From positions 376,955 through 440,954 of the forward strand of contig PLYH01000001.1 in assembly GCA_003153355.1 (NCBI GenBank): a stretch of 64,000 nt of DNA, read 5' to 3'. The stretch is from Candidatus Peregrinibacteria bacterium. GTDB lineage: Bacteria > Patescibacteriota > Gracilibacteria > UBA1369. Positions 42,665-50,744 of this stretch are shown in pieces. Made by a program: the position numbers and the translations under genes. Positions within the stretch are counted from its first letter, which is position 1; every line of letters starts with the position of its first letter. The notes beneath the pieces are model-generated. The model worked only from the letters and a program-made list of their open reading frames with translations, had not been told where the DNA came from and did no database searches.

Positions 42665-42710
42665 ATAAATTCATCAATTTTTATAAAGCAATATTCGGAA
42701 AGCGACAATT

Positions 42711-43229
42711 ATGATTGCAACTATTGGACATTCTACTCATCCACTCAAGGACTTCATCAACATTCTCAAAGCCCATAATATCGAAGTGCTTGCTGACATC
42801 CGTACGATACCGCGGTCAAGATTTAATCCGCAATTCAACAAAACAACACTAGCAAAAAATCTTAAAAAAGAAGGCATAACTTATATTCACCTCATCAAAC
42901 TTGGAGGTCTTCGCCACACTTCAAAAAATTCTATCAATACTGCTTGGAGAAATCTTAGTTTTCGAGGTTATGCCGATTATATGCAAACCAGACAGTTTGT
43001 TCATGCGATCAGAAACCTAATGAAAATAGCCAAAGGAAAACGAATAGCTCTCATGTGCGCCGAAGGAAACCCCTTTCGATGTCATCGTTCACTTATTGCT
43101 GATGCTTTAATGGCAAGGAAAATTACCGTTCGGGAAATCTCAAGTGCAAAATCAAAAAAGAAACATCGCATGACTCCCTTCGCTAAAGTAACGGGAACAA
43201 AAGTAACTTATCCGTTACAAAAAAAGTAG
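42711..43229 (+). CDS. DUF488 family protein
   Basis: 172 residues. Family signatures: N-terminal TIGHSTHPLKDFI, VLADIRTIPRSRFNPQF (about 31-47), and ALMCAEGNPFRCHRSLIADAL, with a conserved Cys and a CHR segment near residue 120. The C-terminus is Lys-rich. DUF488 proteins are widespread and of unknown function; the Cys and Arg residues suggest a nucleotide- or thiol-chemistry site. First cargo gene after tRNA-Trp. Confidence 0.9.
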   Translation: MIATIGHSTHPLKDFINILKAHNIEVLADIRTIPRSRFNPQFNKTTLAKNLKKEGITYIHLIKLGGLRHTSKNSINTAWRNLSFRGYADYMQTRQFVHAIRNLMKIAKGKRIALMCAEGNPFRCHRSLIADALMARKITVREISSAKSKKKHRMTPFAKVTGTKVTYPLQKK

Positions 43230-43247
43230 CAAAGGACATTCATCTCA

Positions 43248-43340
43248 GGAACACAAACTCCCGCTCCATATAGAAAAAGGTTCGCATTTCCTTCAATCGC
43301 CCCTGCCAAGATATTTTATGGCTTATTGAAGACATTTTTT
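43248..43340 (+). repeat. tRNA-Trp-like repeat R1
   Basis: AGGAACACAAACTCC..., then AAAAAGGTTCGCATTTCC, CGCCCCTGCCA (CCA about 43307-43309), then ATATTTTATGGCTTATTGAAG and a T run. Separates the DUF488 gene from the next cargo gene. Confidence 0.75.
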
Positions 43341-43351
43341 ATATACAACAA

Positions 43352-43801
43352 CTAACCGTGTCTTTCATTTTCTTTATCGGAATCATAATCTAATTTAACT
43401 TCCATTGCGGCAACCGTTTTCCAACGGGCATCCGGATCAAGACCAATATCGTTGATCCAAGTACGCCCGTACAGCCAGTCAAATTCAGCTTCATTTTGTT
43501 GCAAAAATTTTTGGCACTTTGGATATTTCGTACAACCTTCTTCTTTGACAGCTGCAAGATCCTCTGCAAGTTGCTTTTTTCTTTCACGATCAAGTGCTTT
43601 CAATTCTTCTAAGCCTTGTTGTCCTACTCGAATCATTTTTATACCTTTATCTTTAGCTTCATGTGACTGTTCATATGCATTTTCAATATTCGATCTTACC
43701 TCAGGCTTTTTGTTTTGGGCTTCACCGCCTGTTTCAGGGCCTGCTAAAAACACAACCCGCTTGAGAAATAAACCATTTTTTATATTTTTAAAAATCAACA
43801 T
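43352..43801 (-). CDS. Unknown cargo protein (segment R1-R2)
   Basis: 149 residues from ATG at 43801 (a TTG three codons upstream is in frame). It is charged and helical. N-terminal FLKRVVFLAGPETGGEAQNK, a coiled helix (LEELKALDRERKKQLAEDL), and two cysteines in GCTKYPKCQKF. No family recognised. A TATGGTATAAT promoter lies at 43825-43835 on the minus strand. The stop codon is about 10 bases from the end of R1. Confidence 0.55.
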   Translation of the reverse strand: MLIFKNIKNGLFLKRVVFLAGPETGGEAQNKKPEVRSNIENAYEQSHEAKDKGIKMIRVGQQGLEELKALDRERKKQLAEDLAAVKEEGCTKYPKCQKFLQQNEAEFDWLYGRTWINDIGLDPDARWKTVAAMEVKLDYDSDKENERHG

Positions 43802-43965
43802 ACATAACAAAATAACATAATAATATTATACCATAATTTATTTTTTAATCAAAGCTCTAAAATAATTCAATGATTAGGAAAAAACTAAATGAATACAAAC
43901 ATTTACTGAAGTGCACTCCTCTTCCAAAACGTTCGAATTACGCATTCGGGGGAACCATCGAGTTT

Positions 43966-44829
43966 TTATGGTTTAAGGAGAAGAGCCACATTTTCATTTG
44001 TTAAAATACCGGAATTTCTTCTCGATACCTCTTCAGGCGAAAGATATTTTTGAATAAGCTCTTTATAAGCTTGCGACATTTGATTCCTATATGGTTGAAC
44101 TTCGATAAATTCTTCGCGTGAATCGGTTTTAATTTGGGATAATTGTCTTTTTCCTTCTAGTCGCAACTCTTTAAGGATTTTATCGACGGCATCGTCACTT
44201 TCTTTTTCGGTGAGATTCGGATTATTGTTTCTCATGTCGGCGATTTTTTCGTCAATCTTTTTAGTGTAATCTTCTTTAAGTGTATATATCCATCGCTCCG
44301 GCGATCCAAAATTTTCAGCAAATTCGGCAATTGTCAGTTTTTCAGCTGCAGGTTGATTCGTCGCACTCTCACCGACCTGAGTTGCAGGTATGACAGCTGA
44401 ATTCGCCACCAGTCTTACAAAAATATTTAAAGGCAGATAAAATTTAAACCTACTGATTGATTGAACCAAAACTAATTCTTTACCCGGATCAGCATCTCCA
44501 AAATAAAGCACCTGGTTATCTAATAACGTTAATCTATTTCCAATCGGCATATTTGTTACCTTGCTTTCGCCGCTTGGTAAAAGCAATAAAACCTTTTGAT
44601 GGATTGTTGCTCTTGCATCAATTTTCCAACTTGTACCGGCCTCAAATTTTATTTGATTCAATATGGAATCAGGAACATCTATCTTGTAGTAGATATTTTT
44701 GTTCAATTTATCGGACAAATCTTCCAAATCATTCCCAGGCGGATGACTTTCCGTTTCTTTCGCGTTTTCTTGTTGGTAAACAAACTTAAATTTCTGATCG
44801 AATTTACGGCAGAGTTTTAAATACATCAT
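43966..44829 (-). CDS. Unknown cargo protein (segment R1-R2)
   Basis: 287 residues, soluble, no signal peptide. The N-terminal half has beta-type segments (YYKIDVPDSILNQIKFEAG; KVLLLLPSGESKVTNMPIG) and a Pro/Ala/Gln hinge near residue 155. The C-terminal half is helical and charged (KKIDEKIADMRNNNPNLTEK). No family recognised. AT-rich relative to the core genome. Separated by about 155 bp from the other minus-strand gene of this segment. Confidence 0.55.
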   Translation of the reverse strand: MMYLKLCRKFDQKFKFVYQQENAKETESHPPGNDLEDLSDKLNKNIYYKIDVPDSILNQIKFEAGTSWKIDARATIHQKVLLLLPSGESKVTNMPIGNRLTLLDNQVLYFGDADPGKELVLVQSISRFKFYLPLNIFVRLVANSAVIPATQVGESATNQPAAEKLTIAEFAENFGSPERWIYTLKEDYTKKIDEKIADMRNNNPNLTEKESDDAVDKILKELRLEGKRQLSQIKTDSREEFIEVQPYRNQMSQAYKELIQKYLSPEEVSRRNSGILTNENVALLLKP

Positions 44830-44887
44830 AATATTAAGATTATTTTAACACTATAACATATTTGACCTTAAAGATCAATTTTAATCG

Positions 44888-45018
44888 CCAAACGGCCCCT
44901 CACCCTCTATCCCTTGTCTAAAAACGGGAACACAAACTCCGCTCTATAATTAAAAAAGGTTCGAATTTCCTTCAACCGCCCCTGCCAAGGATTTTAGTGC
45001 TTTATCAAAGCCATTTTT
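44888..45018 (+). repeat. tRNA-Trp-like repeat R2
   Basis: Extended form starting CCAAACGG; core from GGGAACACAAACTCCGCTC, AAAAAAGGTTCGAATTTCC, CGCCCCTGCCA (CCA 44985-44987). It ends in a GCTTT-ATC-AAAGC hairpin with a T run, which may still terminate transcription. Confidence 0.78.
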
Positions 45019-45102
45019 GATGTGCCATAAAGCCCTAAATATGTGTGCGAACTTTTGTGACTGGAACATTACACTGAATAATTCTATAATTAAAATAACA
45101 AT

Positions 45103-45900
45103 ATGATCATCAATTTCTGGCCTGAATTCAGCATCCTCTTCGCAGCTTCGCTTGTCGGCGGTGTGGCTATATTGCCGTATGGTTTGCGGCTACTGCAAGG
45201 GTCAGCGCAAAAGAAGGCGCTCAAAATGTCTGTTTCGCAGCTCGTACTCATATCGCTTCTTCAGACAATTATCATTTTCGCAATTGTTACCGGAGTAGGG
45301 CTTTTGGCAGCCCATGCAATCGGTCTGGGCGCTCCATACATTGAGATGGTGCTATCAGGGAACGCGTCGATGCAAGCGGTCGTACATATGCTGCAAGTCG
45401 CAATGATCTTCGGCGCGTTTGCAGGTGCAATCCTATTAGTTGCTGATCTGTTATTTTTGCCGTATTGGCCCAAGGCACTCGTTGATACCGCACGAAAAAC
45501 CACATTGTGGGAAAACTTCACCGCCTCATTCTATGGTGGCATCAACGAAGAAATTCTCGTGCGCCTTTTAGGACTATCGGCACTGGCTTGGCTACTCTCA
45601 AAAATCTGGCATACGTCGGCAGGATTGCCTACTAATGAGGTCTTTTGGGCCGCGAACGTGATCATGACGATCCTTTTTGGGATCGGGCACCTACCTTCCC
45701 TCAAAAATCTTATCGGTAAGATATCGCCCGTTATGTTCGCACGCTCACTACTCCTCAACGCCCCGGTCGGGCTTCTCTGTGGCTGGCTATTCTGGACCTA
45801 TGGTATTGAAGCGGCGATTCTGGCTCACTTTTCCGCCGATATCGTCTATCACGTTTTTGGAACCATCGTGCTCCGCCGCAATATAAAATCCAACGCCTAA
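45103..45900 (+). CDS. CPBP family intramembrane metalloprotease (CAAX protease/Abi)
   Basis: 265 residues with seven or eight hydrophobic segments. CPBP motifs: EExxxR as NEEILVRLLG (about 148-157), then the first His motif FGIGHLPSL (about 205) and the second in LAHFSADIVYHVF (about 245). All catalytic Glu and His are present. Such proteases process prenylated or small membrane peptides and often act in bacteriocin immunity or stress. A TATAAT at 45085-45090 precedes the ATG. Single cargo gene between R2 and R3. Confidence 0.9.
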   Translation: MIINFWPEFSILFAASLVGGVAILPYGLRLLQGSAQKKALKMSVSQLVLISLLQTIIIFAIVTGVGLLAAHAIGLGAPYIEMVLSGNASMQAVVHMLQVAMIFGAFAGAILLVADLLFLPYWPKALVDTARKTTLWENFTASFYGGINEEILVRLLGLSALAWLLSKIWHTSAGLPTNEVFWAANVIMTILFGIGHLPSLKNLIGKISPVMFARSLLLNAPVGLLCGWLFWTYGIEAAILAHFSADIVYHVFGTIVLRRNIKSNA

Positions 45901-45926
45901 ATTTCTCGCTCAAAATCTGCCCGGCT

Positions 45927-45975
45927 ATACGGAATATTGTGCCAAAGTACGTTGGCATCTGATACGCGGAATATT
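45927..45975. repeat. Short direct repeats around a hairpin
   Basis: ATACGGAATATT (45927-45938) and ATACGCGGAATATT (45962-45975) flank the hairpin TGCCAA-AGTACG-TTGGCA (45940-45957). Located just after the CPBP gene and before R3. Confidence 0.5.
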
Positions 45976-45993
45976 TTAAAGTAAAATCATACA

Positions 45994-46114
45994 ACAACGG
46001 ACGTTCCACCCGCTAGTAAACACAAGAACTCAAACTCCAGCCCATACTCAAAAAAGTTCGAATTTCCTTCAACCACCCCTGCCAAATATTTTATGGCTTA
46101 TTGAAGACAATTTT
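45994..46114 (+). repeat. tRNA-Trp-like repeat R3
   Basis: Extended form starting ACAACGGACGTTCC; core CAAGAACTCAAACTCC, AAAAAAGTTCGAATTTCC, CACCCCTGCCA (CCA 46082-46084), ATATTTTATGGCTTATTGAAG. The stop codon of the minus-strand DUF2127 gene lies in its terminal T-rich part. Confidence 0.75.
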
Positions 46115-46610
46115 ATTGTTGAGATGAAAGTATTTTTTTCTTGAGGTGATGATATTCGTGCCATGTAAGAAAAATAACAAGAATATCAAAAACTGTGAGG
46201 ATAACGAGACTTATGGAGTGAGAATAAGTAAAACGATATATTTGATAGATCGAAAAAACACTAAAGACAACTATGCTCACGGGATAAACCCAAAGCTTAT
46301 TTTTCAGCAATCCAAAAACGATCAATACTTTTATCAATCCGTGTGATAAAAGATATAAGGCACCAAAAAGTTCCGAACTTATAGAAAATTGGTGGCTTGC
46401 TTGGATCAAATAATTGGCAATAAGGTCCCTGGGGTCTTCTATGAGTTCGTGTTGGGTGAAGATCTGAACTAAAGAAGCAATTTGATCAGGCTTTACATTC
46501 AAAAGCAGAATACCACCTATGATTTCCAAAAGACCATCCAGCCCTTTTAAAGTAATTCCAACCTCAAAAATTTTATGGAAATACTTTTCAGACAAATATT
46601 TTTTAACCAT
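46113..46610 (-). CDS. DUF2127 family membrane protein
   Basis: 165 residues from ATG at 46610. Four hydrophobic segments (about 12-40, 75-100, 108-125, 130-155) with family features: FEVGITLKGLDGLLEIIGGILLL split here as EVGITLKGLDGLLEIIGG at the N-terminus, then SHGLIKVLIVFGLLKNKLWVY and YRFTYSHSISLVILTVFD. Function unknown. Its stop codon is inside the end of R3. First gene of the R3-R4 segment, opposite in strand to the msr genes. Confidence 0.85.
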   Translation of the reverse strand: MVKKYLSEKYFHKIFEVGITLKGLDGLLEIIGGILLLNVKPDQIASLVQIFTQHELIEDPRDLIANYLIQASHQFSISSELFGALYLLSHGLIKVLIVFGLLKNKLWVYPVSIVVFSVFSIYQIYRFTYSHSISLVILTVFDILVIFLTWHEYHHLKKKILSSQQ

Positions 46611-46724
46611 GGGGAATACTGTAAAATACAAATAATCTTTATTGTAAGATATGCCAAAAACTTGTACTCTCCAATCAAATTTTCAAAATCAGTTTAAAAT
46701 GTCCCTATGTATCTCTAAGATCTT

Positions 46725-47288
46725 ATGAAAAGATTTCTGGTTTTCATAACGGCTTGTTTGTTATTGGCAGGATGTCGGCAACAAGTGGAAAATCCAACTA
46801 TTGTCACACAAGAAACAATTTTGCCTTCTGCTTATCAAACTAATTCTCAACAAAATACTCAACAGAGTTCTTCGACGGATTATTCAAAATTCACTGATGC
46901 AGAATGGGGGGAAATCTTAACCCCCGGCCAATATTATATTTTACGTCAAAAAGGTACAGAGGTGCCTTTCAGCAGCCCATTGGATACTGAGACCCGGCCC
47001 GGTACATATATAACTGCTGATTGTCATGAGCCGGTTTTTCGTTCAGAGCAAAAATACGATTCAGGTACTGGTTGGCCAAGCTTTTGGGCTCCGATCAGTT
47101 CCGATGCTGTCATGCTTCAGCCAGATACCAGTATTTTTCCCGCACGGACTGAAGTTTTGGATAATTGTGGGGGGCACCTGGGACATTTATTCAACGATGG
47201 GCCACAGCCCACCGGTTTGCGGTACTGTATGAACGGTGAAGCTTTGATATTTATTCCTGATACGCCGGCAAAAAAGACATCTGTATAA
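46725..47288 (+). CDS. Lipoprotein MsrB (methionine-R-sulfoxide reductase), zinc-less
   Basis: 187 residues. The lipobox LAGC places Cys17 as the lipidation site. A Gln/Ser/Thr linker follows, then an MsrB domain (about 55-180). The catalytic cysteine lies in [20 protein letters not shown] and [13 protein letters not shown] are typical MsrB segments. The two zinc-binding CxxC pairs have each lost one cysteine (TADCHEP and LDNCGG), so this copy does not bind zinc, as in the known zinc-free MsrB group. It repairs oxidised methionine on the outer face of the membrane. First of an msrB-msrB-msrA series. Confidence 0.9.
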   Translation: MKRFLVFITACLLLAGCRQQVENPTIVTQETILPSAYQTNSQQNTQQSSSTDYSKFTDAEWGEILTPGQYYILRQKGTEVPFSSPLDTETRPGTYITADCHEPVFRSEQKYDSGTGWPSFWAPISSDAVMLQPDTSIFPARTEVLDNCGGHLGHLFNDGPQPTGLRYCMNGEALIFIPDTPAKKTSV

Positions 47289-47338
47289 AGTTCACAGTAA
47301 ACCTTTTTATTAAAAAGAATGTCACATATAATATAATC

Positions 47339-47695
47339 ATGAATAAACTCACTCCGGAAGAAAAAAGAATCATTATTGATAAAGGCACAGAAATGCCGTT
47401 CACTGGCGAATATGTCAATACAATGGAAACAGGAGTGTATGTCTGCCGGCAATGTGAATCTCCTCTCTATAATTCAAAAGATAAATTTAGATCAGATTGC
47501 GGCTGGCCAAGCTTTGATGAAGAAATTCCCGGTGCTGTCAAAAAAAGCTTAGACGCTGACGGAGAACGTACGGAGATTACTTGTGCAAAATGCGGCGGCC
47601 ATTTGGGCCACATGTTTGTCGGCGAACATTTAACAGAAAAAAACACCAGACATTGCGTAAATTCTCTTTCAATGAAATTTATACCCGGTAAATAA
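47339..47695 (+). CDS. msrB: Cytosolic MsrB (methionine-R-sulfoxide reductase)
   Basis: 118 residues, minimal MsrB. Both zinc pairs are intact (C36/C39 in VCRQCE, C82/C85 in TCAKCGG). The catalytic Cys106 is in [20 protein letters not shown] and GGHLGHMF are typical. No signal peptide. It ends 11 bp before msrA, so co-transcribed. Confidence 0.95.
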   Translation: MNKLTPEEKRIIIDKGTEMPFTGEYVNTMETGVYVCRQCESPLYNSKDKFRSDCGWPSFDEEIPGAVKKSLDADGERTEITCAKCGGHLGHMFVGEHLTEKNTRHCVNSLSMKFIPGK

Positions 47696-47706
47696 CCAAA
47701 AGAATT

Positions 47707-48195
47707 ATGATTAAAAAAGCAATATTGTCAGGAGGTTGTTTTTGGGGAATGGAGGAACTCATAAGAAAACAACCTGGAGTAGTAAATACAACCGTCGGTT
47801 ACACTGGCGGGAAGGTTGGAAATCCAACGTATCAAAATCACGAAGGACATGCCGAAGCCGTAGAAATTGAATATGACACCGAAAAAACTTCTTACAAAAA
47901 ACTTTTAGATTTTTTCTTCCAGATCCATAATCCAACGACTTTGAACCAACAGGGCAATGATCGTGGGACATCTTATCGCTCTGCAATTTTTTATGGCAAC
48001 GAGGAAGAAAAAAAAGAAGCTGAAAATTTTATAGATATTGTGAATAAATCCGGTCGTTGGGGCAATCCAGTTATGACCACTTTAGAACCACTTACGAAAT
48101 TTTATCCGGCAGAAGATTATCATCAGGATTACCTGCAGAATGATCCCGGCGGATATACTTGCCACAAGATATATTTTGAAAGCTATTTAAAATAA
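47707..48195 (+). CDS. msrA: Methionine-S-sulfoxide reductase A
   Basis: 162 residues. The catalytic Cys11 is in [11 protein letters not shown]. Typical segments: [19 protein letters not shown], EVVxxxY-type [32 protein letters not shown] and AEDYHQDYL. Reduces the S epimer, complementing the two MsrB enzymes upstream. Cargo of the R3-R4 segment. Confidence 0.96.
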   Translation: MIKKAILSGGCFWGMEELIRKQPGVVNTTVGYTGGKVGNPTYQNHEGHAEAVEIEYDTEKTSYKKLLDFFFQIHNPTTLNQQGNDRGTSYRSAIFYGNEEEKKEAENFIDIVNKSGRWGNPVMTTLEPLTKFYPAEDYHQDYLQNDPGGYTCHKIYFESYLK

Positions 48196-48234
48196 AAAAC
48201 TCTACCGTCGAGCTTTAAAGAGCTCCACGATTTC

Positions 48235-49008
48235 CTATTTTTCGCCGTTGATTTTCATTCCATTGTCGCAGTAGATCTGGATTGCCTTATTTTTAAACTG
48301 CGCCAGGCCTTTGTGGTGTTTGTCATAATGAGCGGTGAAACGTTCATCTGCGACATACATTTCGCCGAGGCCGCGCAAGCGCGCTTCAGAGACCGGATAA
48401 AAATTCCCGAGATGCTTGTGCCAGCGCGCGATGCATTCCTGCACGGGCTTGCTCGACGGATCTTCCCCGGCTGCCATAAGCTCGGCGAGTTTTTTGATGA
48501 TAGCTTCACCTTGGGCTTTGACTTCGTTCCATTGTTCCTTCGACATTTTTTTGATGCGGTTTTCGGTCGCTTTCACTTCTCCTTTTCCCCACTTTTGTGA
48601 AGCTTCTTTGCGGTAGGCTTTCGCTTGTTCGGGCGTGAAACCTTCGTACATTTCTTGGTCTGATAACATAATTTTTTGATTAAGTGTTTGAATAGTTTTG
48701 TCGATGGTGCTGAGCAGAGTCTTGAACTGTTCGCTCCTTTTGGAAATTTCTTCGCGGTGGGATTTGAGAGCTTTCTTGAGGTCAAAATTGGGATCGCTCA
48801 AAATGCGCTGGATCTCTTCAAGGCTGAATTCCAGTTCTTTGAAGAACATGATCTGTTGAAGCTTAAAGAGATCCGCTCTCACGTAAAATCTATAGCCGGC
48901 GGCGGATTTTTCACTTGGCTTCAATAGGCCGATTTCATCGTAATAATGAAGAGTACGGACACTGACTTTGGCCAAGTCGGAAAGCTGTTTAACGCTATAT
49001 TTTTTCAT
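48235..49008 (-). CDS. MerR family regulator with TipAS effector domain
   Basis: 257 residues from ATG at 49008 (MKKYSVKQLSDLAKV). The winged helix is at about 1-70, with SVRTLHYYDEIGLLKPS and GYRFYVRADLFKLQQI, followed by the dimerisation coiled coil (about 75-115). The C-terminal TipAS-type helical antibiotic/thiol-binding domain covers about 125-257 (FTPEQAKAYRKEASQKWG; CIARWHKHLGNFYPVSE). Regulators of this type activate promoters with long spacers, including their own; such a promoter lies directly upstream. Convergent with msrA, 40 bp apart. Confidence 0.92.
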   Translation of the reverse strand: MKKYSVKQLSDLAKVSVRTLHYYDEIGLLKPSEKSAAGYRFYVRADLFKLQQIMFFKELEFSLEEIQRILSDPNFDLKKALKSHREEISKRSEQFKTLLSTIDKTIQTLNQKIMLSDQEMYEGFTPEQAKAYRKEASQKWGKGEVKATENRIKKMSKEQWNEVKAQGEAIIKKLAELMAAGEDPSSKPVQECIARWHKHLGNFYPVSEARLRGLGEMYVADERFTAHYDKHHKGLAQFKNKAIQIYCDNGMKINGEK

Positions 49009-49031
49009 AAGATTTATTGAATGACGACCCA

Positions 49032-49062
49032 ACTGTAACCTATCACGTTACGTCAGGGTCAA
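49032..49062 (-). promoter_or_regulatory. MerR-type promoter with 19-bp spacer and operator dyad
   Basis: Minus strand: TTGACC (49057-49062), exactly 19 bases, TACAGT (49032-49037). The spacer holds the dyad GACGTAACGT. Long spacers between -35 and -10 are the hallmark of MerR-activated promoters, so autoregulation is likely. Confidence 0.75.
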
Positions 49063-49126
49063 GCCCATCTTTATAGTAAACTTACGATAATGAGGATCCT
49101 CCAGCGGCAGGAGCCTAACCAACACA

Positions 49127-49247
49127 CCAACGGACTCTCTGTTCCTCGCCTAAACACAGGGACACAAACCTGGCTCATCGCCCAAAAAGGTTCGAACTTC
49201 CTTCAACCGCCCTGCCAAAATATTTATGGCTTATCGAAATTGTTTAA
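49127..49247 (+). repeat. tRNA-Trp-like repeat R4
   Basis: Extended form starting CCAACGGACTCTCTG; core CAGGGACACAAACCTGGCTC, AAAAAGGTTCGAACTTCC, CCGCCCTGCCA (CCA 49215-49217), ATATTTATGGCTTATCGAA. Confidence 0.75.
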
Positions 49248-49320
49248 TTTTATCACTTTCGAACGAGCACTTTTTTATGCTATGATTATAGATTGGGAAA
49301 TTTGAAAAAATTTCATCGAG

Positions 49321-50742
49321 ATGAATAAAAACAAAGACACAGCCTGGCAAAAACTAAATCGTTTGATAAAAACTTGCCGGTTTAATATTGTTAACAGCTT
49401 TGGTTATATTTTTTTGAGTGGCAAATTACCAATAGAGTCCGCTTACAAAAAAGGTATTTGGGAAAACTGGTGTGACGATTACTCATGCCGGCCAAATAAT
49501 TACTATCTTCCTGAAACTGAAGAAGAAATTTGTCAGATTATTAAAAAATCTAAAAAAGTTCGGGTAGTGGGAGGAGGTCATAGCTTCAATGAATCTCCGC
49601 TTTGCGAAGACACTATTATTTCTCTCGATAAATACAAGAAAATTCTGCAAATAGATCAGAAAAAGAAAATAGTACGTCTTCAAACAGGCATACGTTTGTT
49701 TGAGCTAACGGAAATATTACAAAATAATAACTTTGCGTTGCCAGTTTTAGGCTCTACTAACCATCAAAGTATCGGCGGCCTGATAGCTACCGATTTGCAT
49801 GGGACAGGTAAAGATCATGGATTTCTGTCTGAACAAATTTTATCTTTGAGAATTGTCGATGGGTTGGGTCGGGCTAAAACTTTTAGAAAGGGGTCCCCTG
49901 TTTTTCATGCAGCCATCGGAGGAATTGGTTTATGTGGGATTGTGACGGAAGTGGAGCTGCAATGTGTGGAAAATTTTCAATTGGTAAAAACGATGAAAAT
50001 TATTGACAGGCTGTTTGTTAAGGAAGGTTTTGAAATTATATTGGCCAATAATGATCATGTTAGTTTTTATTATTTTGGAGGGACAAATCATCAAGAAGTT
50101 CGCGTAAACATGTGGAATCACACGAAAATTAAAGCTTCAAAACATGGAATTATCTGGAAAAGATTAATAGAGTTAATTGATATGTCTTGTGCCGGTTTTT
50201 TGCTGGGAGCAGCCGAGTTTTTACAAATAGAAAATCTGGCCATCAAAGCTATTTTTGCCTTTGGGAAATCCGGGCTTTCCAGAAGGGAAGCACAGGTTTA
50301 TAAATGGCATGACGGATTCCCGCGAACACTTTTTTTTAGGCACGATGAAATTGAAATTGGAATACCTGCGGAAAGATTCCCGGAATGTATCAAGGACGTA
50401 TTAGATATGTTGTCAAAAGAAAAATTTGTCACAATCATCGAAGTGAGATTTTCTCCGAACAATTCAGAGGCTTTAATTGGTCCCGGTGTTGGGCGACGCA
50501 CATGCTATATTGAACTTGCTGCCAGCACAGGGAAAAATCAAATGAAAGTTTTTAAACTTTTTGAAAAAATTCTTTTGAAATATGGAGGCCAACCCCACAT
50601 GGGTAAAAAAATATGGATGAAGATCAAAGATTTTAAGAGAATTTATGGCAGTAAAATTGAGACTTTTCTGACAGTACGTAAAAAACAGGATCCGAAAAAT
50701 AAATTCGTTAATAAATTTGCCAATGAGATTTTCTCCATTTAG
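49321..50742 (+). CDS. FAD-binding oxidoreductase (aldonolactone oxidase-like)
   Basis: 473 residues. The N-terminal FAD_binding_4 (PCMH) domain shows VRVVGGGHSFNESPL (about 81-95), whose His is the covalent-flavin position in this family, and GSTNHQSIGGLIATDLHGTG (about 145-164). The C-terminal domain is of the ALO type (D-arabinono-1,4-lactone/L-gulonolactone oxidase), ending with PHMGKKIWM, equivalent to the family's PHWGK. It probably oxidises a sugar lactone or polyol at C2. Strongly AT-rich and with a different codon flavour from the core genes. Single cargo gene between R4 and R5. Confidence 0.85.
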   Translation: MNKNKDTAWQKLNRLIKTCRFNIVNSFGYIFLSGKLPIESAYKKGIWENWCDDYSCRPNNYYLPETEEEICQIIKKSKKVRVVGGGHSFNESPLCEDTIISLDKYKKILQIDQKKKIVRLQTGIRLFELTEILQNNNFALPVLGSTNHQSIGGLIATDLHGTGKDHGFLSEQILSLRIVDGLGRAKTFRKGSPVFHAAIGGIGLCGIVTEVELQCVENFQLVKTMKIIDRLFVKEGFEIILANNDHVSFYYFGGTNHQEVRVNMWNHTKIKASKHGIIWKRLIELIDMSCAGFLLGAAEFLQIENLAIKAIFAFGKSGLSRREAQVYKWHDGFPRTLFFRHDEIEIGIPAERFPECIKDVLDMLSKEKFVTIIEVRFSPNNSEALIGPGVGRRTCYIELAASTGKNQMKVFKLFEKILLKYGGQPHMGKKIWMKIKDFKRIYGSKIETFLTVRKKQDPKNKFVNKFANEIFSI

Positions 50743-50744
50743 CG

